Shown: in pieces, positions 17,233 to 24,520 of the stretch | Numbering within the stretch: the first letter of the stretch is position 1 | How the letters are laid out: every line of letters begins with the position of its first letter | Source: Actinobacteria bacterium Ga0077541 | GTDB taxonomy: Bacteria; Actinomycetota; Thermoleophilia; Miltoncostaeales; Miltoncostaeaceae | DNA: 40,038 nucleotides | Direction of reading: 5' to 3' | Assembly: GCA_001464995.1 (NCBI GenBank) | Contig: LNEQ01000281.1 | Span: forward strand, 1 to 40,038 | Notes under the pieces: model-generated | Databases searched by the model: none | Seen by the model: only the letters and a program-made list of their open reading frames with translations | What the model was told of the DNA's origin: nothing | Made by a program: the position numbers and the translations under genes

Positions 17233-17874
17233 TCAGTCGTCCTCGGTCAGCAGGCCCGCGTGGAGCGCCGTCCGCACCAGGCCGGCGCGCGTGCTGACGC
17301 GGAGCTTGGTCATGACGTGGGCGCGGTGGCTCTCCACGGTGCGGACGCTCACGACCAGGCGCTCGGCGATCTCCTGGTTGGTGTGGCCGAGGGCCAGCAG
17401 CCGCAGCACCTCGCGCTCGCGCGAGGTGAGCTCATCGAGCGGCCCGTTGCGCTCGGCCGGCGCGGCCAGGGCCGCCCCGAGGGACGGGTGGACGTACCGC
17501 TCGCCGGCGGCGACGGCGCGGATCGCGCGGATCAGGTCCTCGTCGGCGGCGGCCTTCAGCAGGTAGCCGTCGGCGCCGGCGTCGAACGCCTTGCGGACGT
17601 CGTTCGCCTGGTCGTGCATGGACAGCACGAGGATCCGGACTCCGGGCTGGCGCTCCTTGATCCGGGTGGCGCCCTCGAGCCCGCCGATGCCCGGCATCTC
17701 GATGTCGATCACCACCACGTCGGGCTGCAGGCGCGGCAGCGCACGCAGCGCCGCCTCGGCCGACTCCGCCTCGCCGACGGGCTCGAAGCCCTCCTCGCGC
17801 TCCAGCAGGAGGCGCACGCCCGAGCGCAGCACCGCGTGGTCGTCCACCAGCATGATCCGGATCGGATCGCTCAT
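17233..17874 (-). CDS. NarL/DosR-type response regulator
   Basis: A 213-residue response regulator. The receiver domain (about 1-125) has the acidic pair in MLVDDHAVLRSG, the phospho-acceptor in VVIDIEMPGIGG and the switch residues in VLSMHDQ and LLKAAA. The C-terminal LuxR-type helix-turn-helix (about 148-210) reads LTSREREVLRLLALGHTNQEIAERL. The start overlaps the histidine kinase stop codon (ATGA), so the two form a co-translated two-component pair. By context it is the likely regulator of the USP, flavodoxin and kinase genes around it, as DosR is in mycobacteria; that regulon is inferred. Confidence 0.93.
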   Translation of the reverse strand: MSDPIRIMLVDDHAVLRSGVRLLLEREEGFEPVGEAESAEAALRALPRLQPDVVVIDIEMPGIGGLEGATRIKERQPGVRILVLSMHDQANDVRKAFDAGADGYLLKAAADEDLIRAIRAVAAGERYVHPSLGAALAAPAERNGPLDELTSREREVLRLLALGHTNQEIAERLVVSVRTVESHRAHVMTKLRVSTRAGLVRTALHAGLLTEDD

Positions 17875-19901
17875 CGGGGGATCTCCAGATCGACGACGAC
17901 GGCGCTGCCCGCGCCGGGGGAGGACTCGATGCGCAGATTGCCGCCCAGCAGCTCGACGCGCTCGCGGATGCCGACCAGCCCGAGGCGCGATGTGGGCGAC
18001 TCGGGGTCGAAGCCGACCCCGTCGTCCTCCACCACGATCCGCAGGCGGGAGCCGCTCGCGGCCGCGAGCACGCTCGCGTGGCTGGCGCCGGCGTGGCGGG
18101 CGATGTTGGTCAGGGATTCCTGCACGGTACGGAACACTACGGTCTGGACGTCGTCGGGGAGCTCGGGGGTGATGCCGCGCACGTCCACGTCCACCTCCAG
18201 GCCGGCGGCGCGCAGGCGGTCGGCCTGCTCCTCGATGGCGTCGGCGAGGCCGCGCTCGAGCAGCCGGGCGGGACGCAGGCGGATGGCCAGCTCGCGCAGG
18301 CTGCGGGCGGCGTCGCCCACCGAGCCGCGCAGGTCCTCCACGCGCCGGCGCGCCTCGGGGGTGCTGACCTCGTCCTCCAGGGTCCGCAGGTGCACCGCCA
18401 GGGCGGTGAGGACCTGCCCGACCTCGTCGTGCAGCTCCCGCGCCACCCGGGCGCGCTCCGACTCCTGGGCCGCGACGGCGCGGCGGAGCCCCTCGGCGGC
18501 GGCCTGGTCGCGCGCGGCGGCGGCCTCGCGCCGGGAGGTCTCCTTCATGCTCTCCCGCTCGGCGGCGACCGAGCGGGCGTTGGCCAGGGCGATCGCCACC
18601 TGGCTGGAGAAGGTCTCCAGGAGCCGCCGCGCCCCGGTGTCGAAGGGACGCCAGCCGATCGCGACCAGCGCGCCGGCCAGCTCGCCCCCCACTTCCAGCG
18701 CCGAGGCGACGACCACCGGCGCGCCGAGGGTCTCGCGGAGGGAGCTCTCGAGGAGATCCATCTCGACGGGCACGCGCACCCCCTCCAGCCCGAGCGCATC
18801 GACGCCGTGGGCGTACTGGAAGGTCAGCCGGCCGCCGTCGGCCACCGCGAAGCCGACCGTGTCGGCGCCCGTCAGGCGGCGGGCCCGGCGGGCGACGAGG
18901 GGCAGGAGGGCCTCGACGTCGAGCGTCCCGAGCACCGCGCGGGCGATCTCCAGGACGCTCTCCAGCTCGCCCGCCCGCCGGCTCTCGGCCTCGAAGCGGC
19001 GCAGGTTGTCGACGGCCACGGCGGCCTGCGAGGCGAAGGTCTGGGCGATCTGCTCGTCCTCGGCGGTGAAGCTCCCGCCCACCTTGTCGGTGAGATAGAG
19101 GTTGCCGAAGGCCTCTCCGCGCAACATCACCGGGACGCCGAGGAACGAGGTCATCGGGGGGTGGCCGGGCGGGAACCCGGCCGACCGGGGATCGTCCTCC
19201 ATGCGGTCCAGGCGCAGGGTGCGGGCGTCGCGGATCAGCGCGCCCAGGAGGCCGCGTCCGCTCGGGGGGTCCCCGATCGCCGCCCGCTCCTCCTCGCTGA
19301 GCCCCGCGGTGACGAACTCCGCCAGGCGGGTGCGGCTGGCGTCGAGCACGCCGAGGGCGGCGTACCGCGCGCCGACGACCTCCCGGGCCGCCTGCACGAT
19401 GCGCGTCAGGAGGTCGTCGAGAGCCAGCTGACGCCCGAGCGAGAGACCCGCGTCGACCAGGCTGGCCATCCGCGCGCGGGCGTCCTCGGCGCGCATGCGC
19501 GCGCCGTCGAGCCCGATGCGGGACGCGATCAGGCCGGCGAGGACCTCCAGCGACGCGGTCGCCTCGTCCTCGGCGACGGCGCTCGCCGGATCGACGGCGG
19601 CGAGGAGCGTCGCCTCGACGCCCTCCTCGACCGGGACGGTGCAGGTGATGAGCGCGCCCCCCGACCCGCCCGCCGCCTCGAGGATCTCTGCGGGGCTGGG
19701 CGACTCCCCGAGAATGGGGCGACCGGACAGGTCGACCGGCCACGACGCGCGCACCGACCTGCCGTCGGGGCCGCCGATGACGATGGCCACCGCGTCCAGT
19801 CCCGCGACGCGGGCCGCGAACCGCAGCAGCTCGGCGTCGTCGTGCCGGACCCGCGCGCCCTTCGGGGGTGCCCCGCCCGGGCCGTCGTCGGTCATCGCCA
19901 T
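17871..19901 (-). CDS. GAF-domain sensor histidine kinase, DosS/DevS-like
   Basis: A 676-residue cytoplasmic sensor without membrane segments. An N-terminal GAF-like region (about 20-135) is followed by a GAF domain (145-305) very close to the heme GAF of DosS/DosT. It includes FPPGHPPMTSFLGVPV with His247 at the position of the heme-ligand region in those sensors, and LYLTDKVGG. A third GAF lies at 315-445. The HisKA_3 dimer domain has the phospho-acceptor H491 in ARELHDEVGQ, and the ATPase domain has DDGVGFDPES. It probably senses O2, NO or redox and phosphorylates the overlapping response regulator. No ribosome binding site is seen; TTGACA-17-AAGCCT-6-ATG suggests a leaderless mRNA. Confidence 0.92.
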   Translation of the reverse strand: MAMTDDGPGGAPPKGARVRHDDAELLRFAARVAGLDAVAIVIGGPDGRSVRASWPVDLSGRPILGESPSPAEILEAAGGSGGALITCTVPVEEGVEATLLAAVDPASAVAEDEATASLEVLAGLIASRIGLDGARMRAEDARARMASLVDAGLSLGRQLALDDLLTRIVQAAREVVGARYAALGVLDASRTRLAEFVTAGLSEEERAAIGDPPSGRGLLGALIRDARTLRLDRMEDDPRSAGFPPGHPPMTSFLGVPVMLRGEAFGNLYLTDKVGGSFTAEDEQIAQTFASQAAVAVDNLRRFEAESRRAGELESVLEIARAVLGTLDVEALLPLVARRARRLTGADTVGFAVADGGRLTFQYAHGVDALGLEGVRVPVEMDLLESSLRETLGAPVVVASALEVGGELAGALVAIGWRPFDTGARRLLETFSSQVAIALANARSVAAERESMKETSRREAAAARDQAAAEGLRRAVAAQESERARVARELHDEVGQVLTALAVHLRTLEDEVSTPEARRRVEDLRGSVGDAARSLRELAIRLRPARLLERGLADAIEEQADRLRAAGLEVDVDVRGITPELPDDVQTVVFRTVQESLTNIARHAGASHASVLAAASGSRLRIVVEDDGVGFDPESPTSRLGLVGIRERVELLGGNLRIESSPGAGSAVVVDLEIPR

Positions 19902-19907
19902 GCGTCG

Positions 19908-19936
19908 AGGCTTGTCCCGCGGGGCCGTGATGTCAA
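19908..19936 (-). promoter_or_regulatory. Candidate leaderless promoter of the histidine kinase operon
   Basis: On the minus strand TTGACA (19936-19931), a 17-base spacer and AAGCCT (19913-19908) are followed six bases later by the ATG at 19901. The -35 is a perfect sigma-A match and the -10 is weaker. Transcription would start at or within a base or two of the ATG, in line with the missing ribosome binding site. Confidence 0.55.
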
Positions 19937-19950
19937 GGCGCCGAGCGTCC

Positions 19951-20427
19951 TCAGGCGGTCGCCGGAACGCGCGCGCCGGCCGCCGGGGCGCCGGCGTCCC
20001 GTCGATGGAGGGGCGGACGGACCACCAGCACCGGGCAGGGCGCGTCGCCGGCGAGATCGCGCGCCAGCGGACGGCGGCCGGCGCCCGGCTCGTCGACCGC
20101 GCCGGCCCCGACCACGAGCAGGTCGACTCCGGCGCCCTCGGCCCAGGCGCGCACGGCCGCGGCGGCCGGGCCGTTCAGGCACACCGGCTCCGCGCCGGGG
20201 ATGCCCCGCACGGTCGCGCGCAGCAGCTCGCGCCCCGCCGCGGAGGGGTCGTCGCGACGCAGCACGGCGGAGAGGCCGAGAAGCCCCGGACCCGGCGGCG
20301 GCCCCACGTGCACCACGCTGAGCCGGCCACCGCCGGCCCGCCAGAGCGCGACGGCCGTGCCGAGCGCGATCACGCCGCACGATGGACCGTCGATCAGGCA
20401 GCCGATGTGGGCGTGTGCGTCCTTCAC
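19951..20427 (-). CDS. Universal stress protein (UspA family)
   Basis: A 158-residue single USP domain starting at GTG 20427. The N-terminus HIGCLIDGPSCGVIALG resembles the other two USPs. It ends RPLARDLAGDAPCPVLVVRPP, retaining the last strand but with a poorly conserved G-x2-G-x9-G nucleotide loop, so ATP binding is uncertain. It follows a 36-residue membrane peptide gene by four bases and is probably translated from the same mRNA. It lies upstream of the sensor kinase gene in the same direction, 49 bases apart. Confidence 0.88.
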   Translation of the reverse strand: MKDAHAHIGCLIDGPSCGVIALGTAVALWRAGGGRLSVVHVGPPPGPGLLGLSAVLRRDDPSAAGRELLRATVRGIPGAEPVCLNGPAAAAVRAWAEGAGVDLLVVGAGAVDEPGAGRRPLARDLAGDAPCPVLVVRPPLHRRDAGAPAAGARVPATA

Positions 20428-20431
20428 CCCA

Positions 20432-20542
20432 TCAGTGCCCGTCGCCGTGCCCCTCGCCCCTCAGGATCATCGCGGTCACGATCATCGAGCCGACCGCCAG
20501 CACGGCCCAGATGACGTACAGGAAGACCTCACCGATGGGCAT
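20432..20542 (-). CDS. Small single-span membrane protein, 36 residues
   Basis: A short open frame with a clear ribosome binding site (GAGGGGG, seven bases before the ATG at 20542). The product begins MPIGEVFLYVIWAVL, has one hydrophobic helix of about 22 residues and ends in a soluble tail, RGEGHGDGH, rich in Gly and His. It lies four bases upstream of a USP gene and is probably co-transcribed with it. The function is not recognised. The size and shape fit regulatory or complex-stabilising membrane peptides, and the histidines could bind metal, but that is speculation. A TAGCGT hexamer at 20580-20575 on the minus strand is a candidate -10. Confidence 0.65.
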   Translation of the reverse strand: MPIGEVFLYVIWAVLAVGSMIVTAMILRGEGHGDGH

Positions 20543-20734
20543 GTCATCCCCCTCGTCCGTGGAACGTCTCCACGACGCTAGGAGCCGCTCCGCCCCCATC
20601 GCATGGGCGGCGTCCCCGATGGGTCCCGCGGATTCTCCGCAGCGCGGCGCTCAGGGTTGGGGCATGACGACCGATACCCGGAAGTGGACGACCGTCCGAA
20701 GGCCGTCACCTTGTCGAGCGCGGAGGTTTGCGAA

Positions 20735-21142
20735 GTGGACAGCATCCGGGTGGGGATGATCGGCGCCGGAGAGACGGGCACCCCGTTCCTCCGCCAGCTC
20801 CTGGGAGCGGACTTCGTCGAGGTGGTCGGTGTCGCCGACCTCGACGCGGACGCGCCCGGCATGACGCTCGCGCGCGCCCACGGCCGGCCGACGACCCAGG
20901 ACTTCATGGAGCTCGCCGACATGGGCGAGCCGGTGGACATCCTGATCGACGCGACCGGCGTCCCCGAGGTCCGCGACCGCCTCCGCAGCACCCTGCAGGA
21001 GTCGGGCAACCGCCACACGATCATCATGCACGAGATGATCGCGGTGCTGATGATGTCGCTCTCCCAGGGCCGCCTGGTGGCGACCAAGCACGGAGCGGTC
21101 GACTACGAGACCCCCTCGGCCGTGGCGGGTTCCGGGGCCTGA
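20735..21142 (+). CDS. Stand-alone Rossmann-fold NAD(P)-binding protein
   Basis: A 135-residue protein consisting only of an N-terminal dehydrogenase-type nucleotide-binding domain. The loop GMIGAGETGTPFLRQLL is followed by the acidic strand end VVGVADLDADAPG and by VDILIDATGVPEVRDRL. It resembles the first half of dihydrodipicolinate reductase or homoserine dehydrogenase, but no catalytic C-terminal domain follows: a stop codon and hairpin do. GTG 20735 is chosen because GGAGG lies at 20722-20726. It precedes the 2-oxoacid oxidoreductase operon and may act as a redox-state sensor or accessory protein; this is inference. Confidence 0.8.
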   Translation: MDSIRVGMIGAGETGTPFLRQLLGADFVEVVGVADLDADAPGMTLARAHGRPTTQDFMELADMGEPVDILIDATGVPEVRDRLRSTLQESGNRHTIIMHEMIAVLMMSLSQGRLVATKHGAVDYETPSAVAGSGA

Positions 21143-21182
21143 GCCCCGGGGGGCGCGGCATGCGCCCCCACTGCTCCGGGGC
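21143..21182. terminator. Composite GC-rich hairpin after the Rossmann gene
   Basis: GGGGGCGC (21149-21156) and GCGCCCCC (21162-21169) form an 8-bp stem with loop GGCAT. Outer GCCCC (21143-21147) and GGGGC (21178-21182) can extend it. It starts at the base after the stop codon. The remaining 185 bases before the next gene hold a further palindrome CGGCTCCGGAGCCG (21194-21207) and nothing else recognised. Confidence 0.55.
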
Positions 21183-21367
21183 CGCCCCCGCGGCGGCTCC
21201 GGAGCCGTCCCCGCGCGCCGGCCCCCCGCCGTTCCGTAGTCGCCCGTAGCGCCGCTCCGCGCGCGCCCGGTGTGCCGCCCGGCCTCATCCGGTCACAGTC
21301 GGAGTGATGGACGACGCGCCTCCCGAGGCGCTCCGTCCGATGACCACGGCGAGACGGGAGGCGCGTG

Positions 21368-21664
21368 ATGGCCGTCATGCTCCATGCGCAGTACGAGGTC
21401 GCCGATGCCGGACGCTTCCTCGAGGCGTTCGACGGATACGACGACGCGCGGCGACGGGCGGGCGCCGTCAGCCGGGGGCTGCTGAGCCCGGCCGACGAGC
21501 CCTCGGTGATGGTCGCCCTGATCGGTTTCGGCACCCGGGAGGAGGCCGAGGCCTTCGCCTCCGATCCCGACCGGGCGGCGACGCTGAAGGCGGCGGGCGT
21601 CACGCGCACCACCGACCGGATCCTCGAGGTCGTGCGGCCGGTCTCCCCCGTCGGCGCGGCCTGA
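21368..21664 (+). CDS. ABM-like ferredoxin-fold small protein
   Basis: A 98-residue protein with the alternating strand-helix pattern of dimeric alpha/beta barrel proteins (antibiotic biosynthesis monooxygenase/EthD-like): MLHAQYEVADAGRFLEAFDGY, then VMVALIGFGTREEAEAFASD. GGGAGG lies seven bases before ATG 21368; an adjacent GTG at 21365 is too close. No catalytic residues can be assigned. It stands 14 bases upstream of the 2-oxoacid oxidoreductase gamma gene and is probably the first gene of that operon, where it could be an accessory factor. Confidence 0.75.
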   Translation: MAVMLHAQYEVADAGRFLEAFDGYDDARRRAGAVSRGLLSPADEPSVMVALIGFGTREEAEAFASDPDRAATLKAAGVTRTTDRILEVVRPVSPVGAA

Positions 21665-21678
21665 GCCCGGCGGCGGGC

Positions 21679-22269
21679 GTGTTCCAGGTGCGCATCCACG
21701 GCCGCGGCGGCCAGGGCGTCGTGACCGCCGCCGAGATGCTCTCGGTGGCGGCGTTCGACGAGGGGCGCGAGGCCCAGGCCTTTCCGAGCTTCGGATCCGA
21801 GCGCATGGGCGCGCCGGTGGTCGCGTTCTGCCGCATCGACGACCGCCCGATCCGCCTGCGCGAGCCGGTGGCCGATCCGGACGCCCTGATCGTCCAGGAC
21901 GCCACCCTGCTCCATCAGGTGGACCTGTTCGCCGGCCTGCGCCCGGACGGCTGGATCCTGATCAACTCGCCCCGCGCCTTCGACGAGCTCGGCCTGGGCG
22001 CGCTGACGGAGCGCTTCCGCCACGACCGCCTGCTCACCGTCCCCGCCACCGAGCTGGCCCTGCGCCACATCGGCCGGCCGATCCCGAACACCGTGCTGCT
22101 CGGGGGCTTCTGCGCGGCGACCGGCCTGATCTCCCTCGAGTCGCTCGCACGCGCCGTCGGCGAGCGCTTCTCCGGTGATGTCGCCGACGCGAACGTCGCG
22201 GCCGCCCGCGAGGCCCACGCCTGGGTGGCGTCCGAGATGGGGGAGCTCGCGCATGCGCCGGCAGATTGA
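21679..22269 (+). CDS. porG: 2-oxoacid:ferredoxin oxidoreductase, gamma subunit
   Basis: A 196-residue gamma subunit starting at GTG 21679. It opens with FQVRIHGRGGQGVVTAAEML, the hallmark G-RGGQGV motif of the family, followed by AQAFPSFGSERMGAPVVAF and, near the end, PNTVLLGGFCAATG. The complex oxidatively decarboxylates pyruvate or a related 2-oxoacid to acyl-CoA and reduces ferredoxin, usually under low oxygen. Its 3' end overlaps the alpha gene by 17 bases. The substrate (pyruvate, 2-ketoisovalerate or other) cannot be told from this subunit. Confidence 0.92.
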   Translation: MFQVRIHGRGGQGVVTAAEMLSVAAFDEGREAQAFPSFGSERMGAPVVAFCRIDDRPIRLREPVADPDALIVQDATLLHQVDLFAGLRPDGWILINSPRAFDELGLGALTERFRHDRLLTVPATELALRHIGRPIPNTVLLGGFCAATGLISLESLARAVGERFSGDVADANVAAAREAHAWVASEMGELAHAPAD

Positions 22270-23506
22270 GGGCGCGAGGGGCGTCGCCGAGTCGGTCGCC
22301 GCGTGCCGGCCCCAGGTGGTCTGCGCGTATCCGATCACGCCGCAGACGCACATCGTGGAGGGACTCGGCGTGCTGGTGGGCACGGGGGCGCTGGCCGGGT
22401 GCGAGTTCGTGAACGTCGAGTCGGAGTTCGCGGCCATGTCGGTCGCCATCGGCGCCTCCGCAGCGGGGGCCCGTGCCTACACGGCCACCGCCAGCCAGGG
22501 CCTGCTCTTCATGTCCGAGGCCCTCTACAACGCGTCGGGACTCGGGCTCCCGGTCGTGATGACGGTGGCCAACCGGGCCATCGGAGCGCCGATCAACATC
22601 TGGAACGATCACTCCGACGCGATGTCGCAGCGCGACTCGGGCTGGATCCAGCTCTACGCCGAGACCAGCCAGGAGGCGATCGACCTGCACGTCCAGGCCT
22701 TCCGGCTCGCCGAGGAGATGTCCGTACCGGTGATGGTCTGCATGGACGGCTTCGTGCTGACGCACGCGTTCGAGCCGCTGGAGGTGCCCTCGCAGGAGGA
22801 CGTCGACGCGTTCCTGCCCCCGTTCACCCCGCGACAGGTCCTCGACCCCGCCGAGCCCGTGAGCATCGGGGCCATGGTCGGGCCGGAGGCCTTCACGGAG
22901 GTCCGGTACCTGGCCTTCCACCGTCAGAGGGAGGCGCTCGGCCGGATCCCGGAGATCGCGGCCGACTTCGCCGCGGCGTTCGGCCGCGACTCCGGCGGAC
23001 TGCTGCACACGTACCGCTGCGAGGACGCACAGACGATCGTCCTCGCGATGGGCTCGGTTCTCGGCACGCTGAAGGACACGGTCGATGCGCTGCGCGACGA
23101 GGGCATCCCCATCGGGGTCGTGGGCCTCACGTCCTTCCGGCCCTTCCCGATGGCGGCCGTCCGGGCGGCGGTGGGCGGCGCCCGGACGCTGATCGTGCTG
23201 GAGCGGGCCTTCTCGGTGGGCGTCGGCGGCATCGTGTCGGCCGACGTCCACATGGCCGTCGCGGGCCTCGACCAGCGCCACCACACCGTCATCGCGGGGC
23301 TCGGCGGACGCCCGGTGACGCGCGTCTCGTTGCGCCGGATGCTGCTCGATGCGGAGGCGGGACGTCTCGAGCCCCTGACGTTCCTCGACCTCGATCGCGA
23401 CCTGATCGACCGCGAGCTGGCGCGGGTGCGCGCCCGGCCGCGCTCGGGCCCTGCGGCCGAGAACATCCTGCGCGACGTCGGCGTCGTCGGCGCGCGCCCG
23501 CACTGA
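22253..23506 (+). CDS. porA: 2-oxoacid:ferredoxin oxidoreductase, alpha subunit
   Basis: A 417-residue alpha subunit. The ATG at 22253 is preceded by GGGGGAG and lies within the gamma gene's last codons. The N-terminal pyrimidine-binding domain reads VCAYPITPQTHIVEGL and FVNVESEFAAMSVAIGASAAGAR, typical of pyruvate ferredoxin oxidoreductases. The later domain has IVLAMGSVLGTLKDTVDALR and VGVVGLTSFRPFP, the transketolase C-terminal-like fold. Together with beta it forms the thiamine diphosphate active site. Pyruvate is the most likely substrate because of the YPITPQT phrase, but 2-oxoisovalerate is possible. Confidence 0.93.
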   Translation: MRRQIEGARGVAESVAACRPQVVCAYPITPQTHIVEGLGVLVGTGALAGCEFVNVESEFAAMSVAIGASAAGARAYTATASQGLLFMSEALYNASGLGLPVVMTVANRAIGAPINIWNDHSDAMSQRDSGWIQLYAETSQEAIDLHVQAFRLAEEMSVPVMVCMDGFVLTHAFEPLEVPSQEDVDAFLPPFTPRQVLDPAEPVSIGAMVGPEAFTEVRYLAFHRQREALGRIPEIAADFAAAFGRDSGGLLHTYRCEDAQTIVLAMGSVLGTLKDTVDALRDEGIPIGVVGLTSFRPFPMAAVRAAVGGARTLIVLERAFSVGVGGIVSADVHMAVAGLDQRHHTVIAGLGGRPVTRVSLRRMLLDAEAGRLEPLTFLDLDRDLIDRELARVRARPRSGPAAENILRDVGVVGARPH

Positions 23507-23515
23507 GGAGCTGCG

Positions 23516-24520
23516 GTGGGCACCCAGGAGATCCGCTATTTCCAGGTGGGCAGCCACGCCGTCGGCAACCGGCTGCTCGACCCGGGGCAGCGCACCGTCC
23601 AGTCCGACCCGGAGCGGGCGAACGCCCTGACCTGCGGGCACCGCGCCTGCCAGGGGTGCGGTGAGGCCCTCGGGGCCCGCTACGTCGTGGACGCGGCCCT
23701 GCGCGCGACCGCCGGCCGGCTGGTGGCGGTCAACGCCACCGGGTGCCTCGAGGTGTTCTCGACGCCGTACCCGGAGACGTCGTGGCAGCTGCCCTGGCTC
23801 CATTCCCTGTTCGGCAACGCGCCGGCCGTCGCGACCGGCGTCGCCGCCGCGCTCCGCGCCCAGGGCCGGGAGGACGTGCGCGTCCTCGCGCAGGGCGGGG
23901 ACGGGGGGACGGTCGACATCGGCTTCGGCTGCCTGTCGGGCATGTTCGAGCGCGACGACGACGTGCTGTACGTCTGCTACGACAACCAGGGGTACATGAA
24001 CACGGGCGTCCAGCGCTCGGGCGCGACGCCGCCCGGTGCCCGCACCGCCACCACCGAAGCGGTCGGCGACGCGCCGGGCGCCCCCTTCGGCCAGGGCAAG
24101 GACGTCCCCCGGATCGCGATGGCGCACGGGGTCCGCTACGTCGCGACCGCGACGGTCGCCGACCTGCGCGACCTGGAGGCGAAGGTCGAGCGGGCGATGG
24201 AGGTGCGCGGCGCGCGGTACCTGCACGTGCTCGTGCCCTGCCCGCTGGGCTGGGGGAGCCCCGCCGCCCTCACGGTGCGGATCGCGCGCCTCGCCACCCA
24301 GACCGGCCTCTTCCCCGTCTACGAGGCGCGCGACGGCGAGGTGACCGGCGTCACCACGATCCGGCGGCCCGCCCCGGTCGAGGAGTACCTGCGCCCGCAG
24401 AAGCGCTTCGCCCACCTCTTCTCGCACCCCTCGGGTCCGGCGGCCCTGGCGCGCATCCAGGAGGCCGCCGACCGCAACATCCGGCGATACGGACTGCTCG
24501 GCGACGGAGGCCCGTCATGA
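23516..24520 (+). CDS. porB: 2-oxoacid:ferredoxin oxidoreductase, beta subunit
   Basis: A 334-residue beta subunit starting at GTG 23516 with GAGGAG upstream. It carries the thiamine diphosphate and Mg motif [11 protein letters not shown]...[10 protein letters not shown] (about residues 127-163) and cysteines for a 4Fe-4S cluster, including [12 protein letters not shown] near residue 40. [17 protein letters not shown] is typical of pyruvate-specific members. Its stop codon overlaps the next gene (ATGA). Alpha, beta, gamma and the ferredoxin-bearing next gene make the complete four-part complex. Confidence 0.93.
   Translation: MGTQEIRYFQVGSHAVGNRLLDPGQRTVQSDPERANALTCGHRACQGCGEALGARYVVDAALRATAGRLVAVNATGCLEVFSTPYPETSWQLPWLHSLFGNAPAVATGVAAALRAQGREDVRVLAQGGDGGTVDIGFGCLSGMFERDDDVLYVCYDNQGYMNTGVQRSGATPPGARTATTEAVGDAPGAPFGQGKDVPRIAMAHGVRYVATATVADLRDLEAKVERAMEVRGARYLHVLVPCPLGWGSPAALTVRIARLATQTGLFPVYEARDGEVTGVTTIRRPAPVEEYLRPQKRFAHLFSHPSGPAALARIQEAADRNIRRYGLLGDGGPS

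Noticed and set aside
18078-20321. A 747-residue plus-strand open frame
   Set aside because: It is antisense to the sensor kinase and USP genes and has no recognisable domain.
20664-20759. Possible leader peptide frame before the Rossmann gene
   Set aside because: It overlaps the well-supported GTG 20735 start, has only a weak ribosome binding site and encodes an unremarkable basic peptide.
24095-24107. GGCAAGGACG, resembling part of the core box of elements A and B
   Set aside because: It lies inside the beta subunit gene (coding GQGKDVP) without the rest of the box, the hairpin or the flanking repeats.
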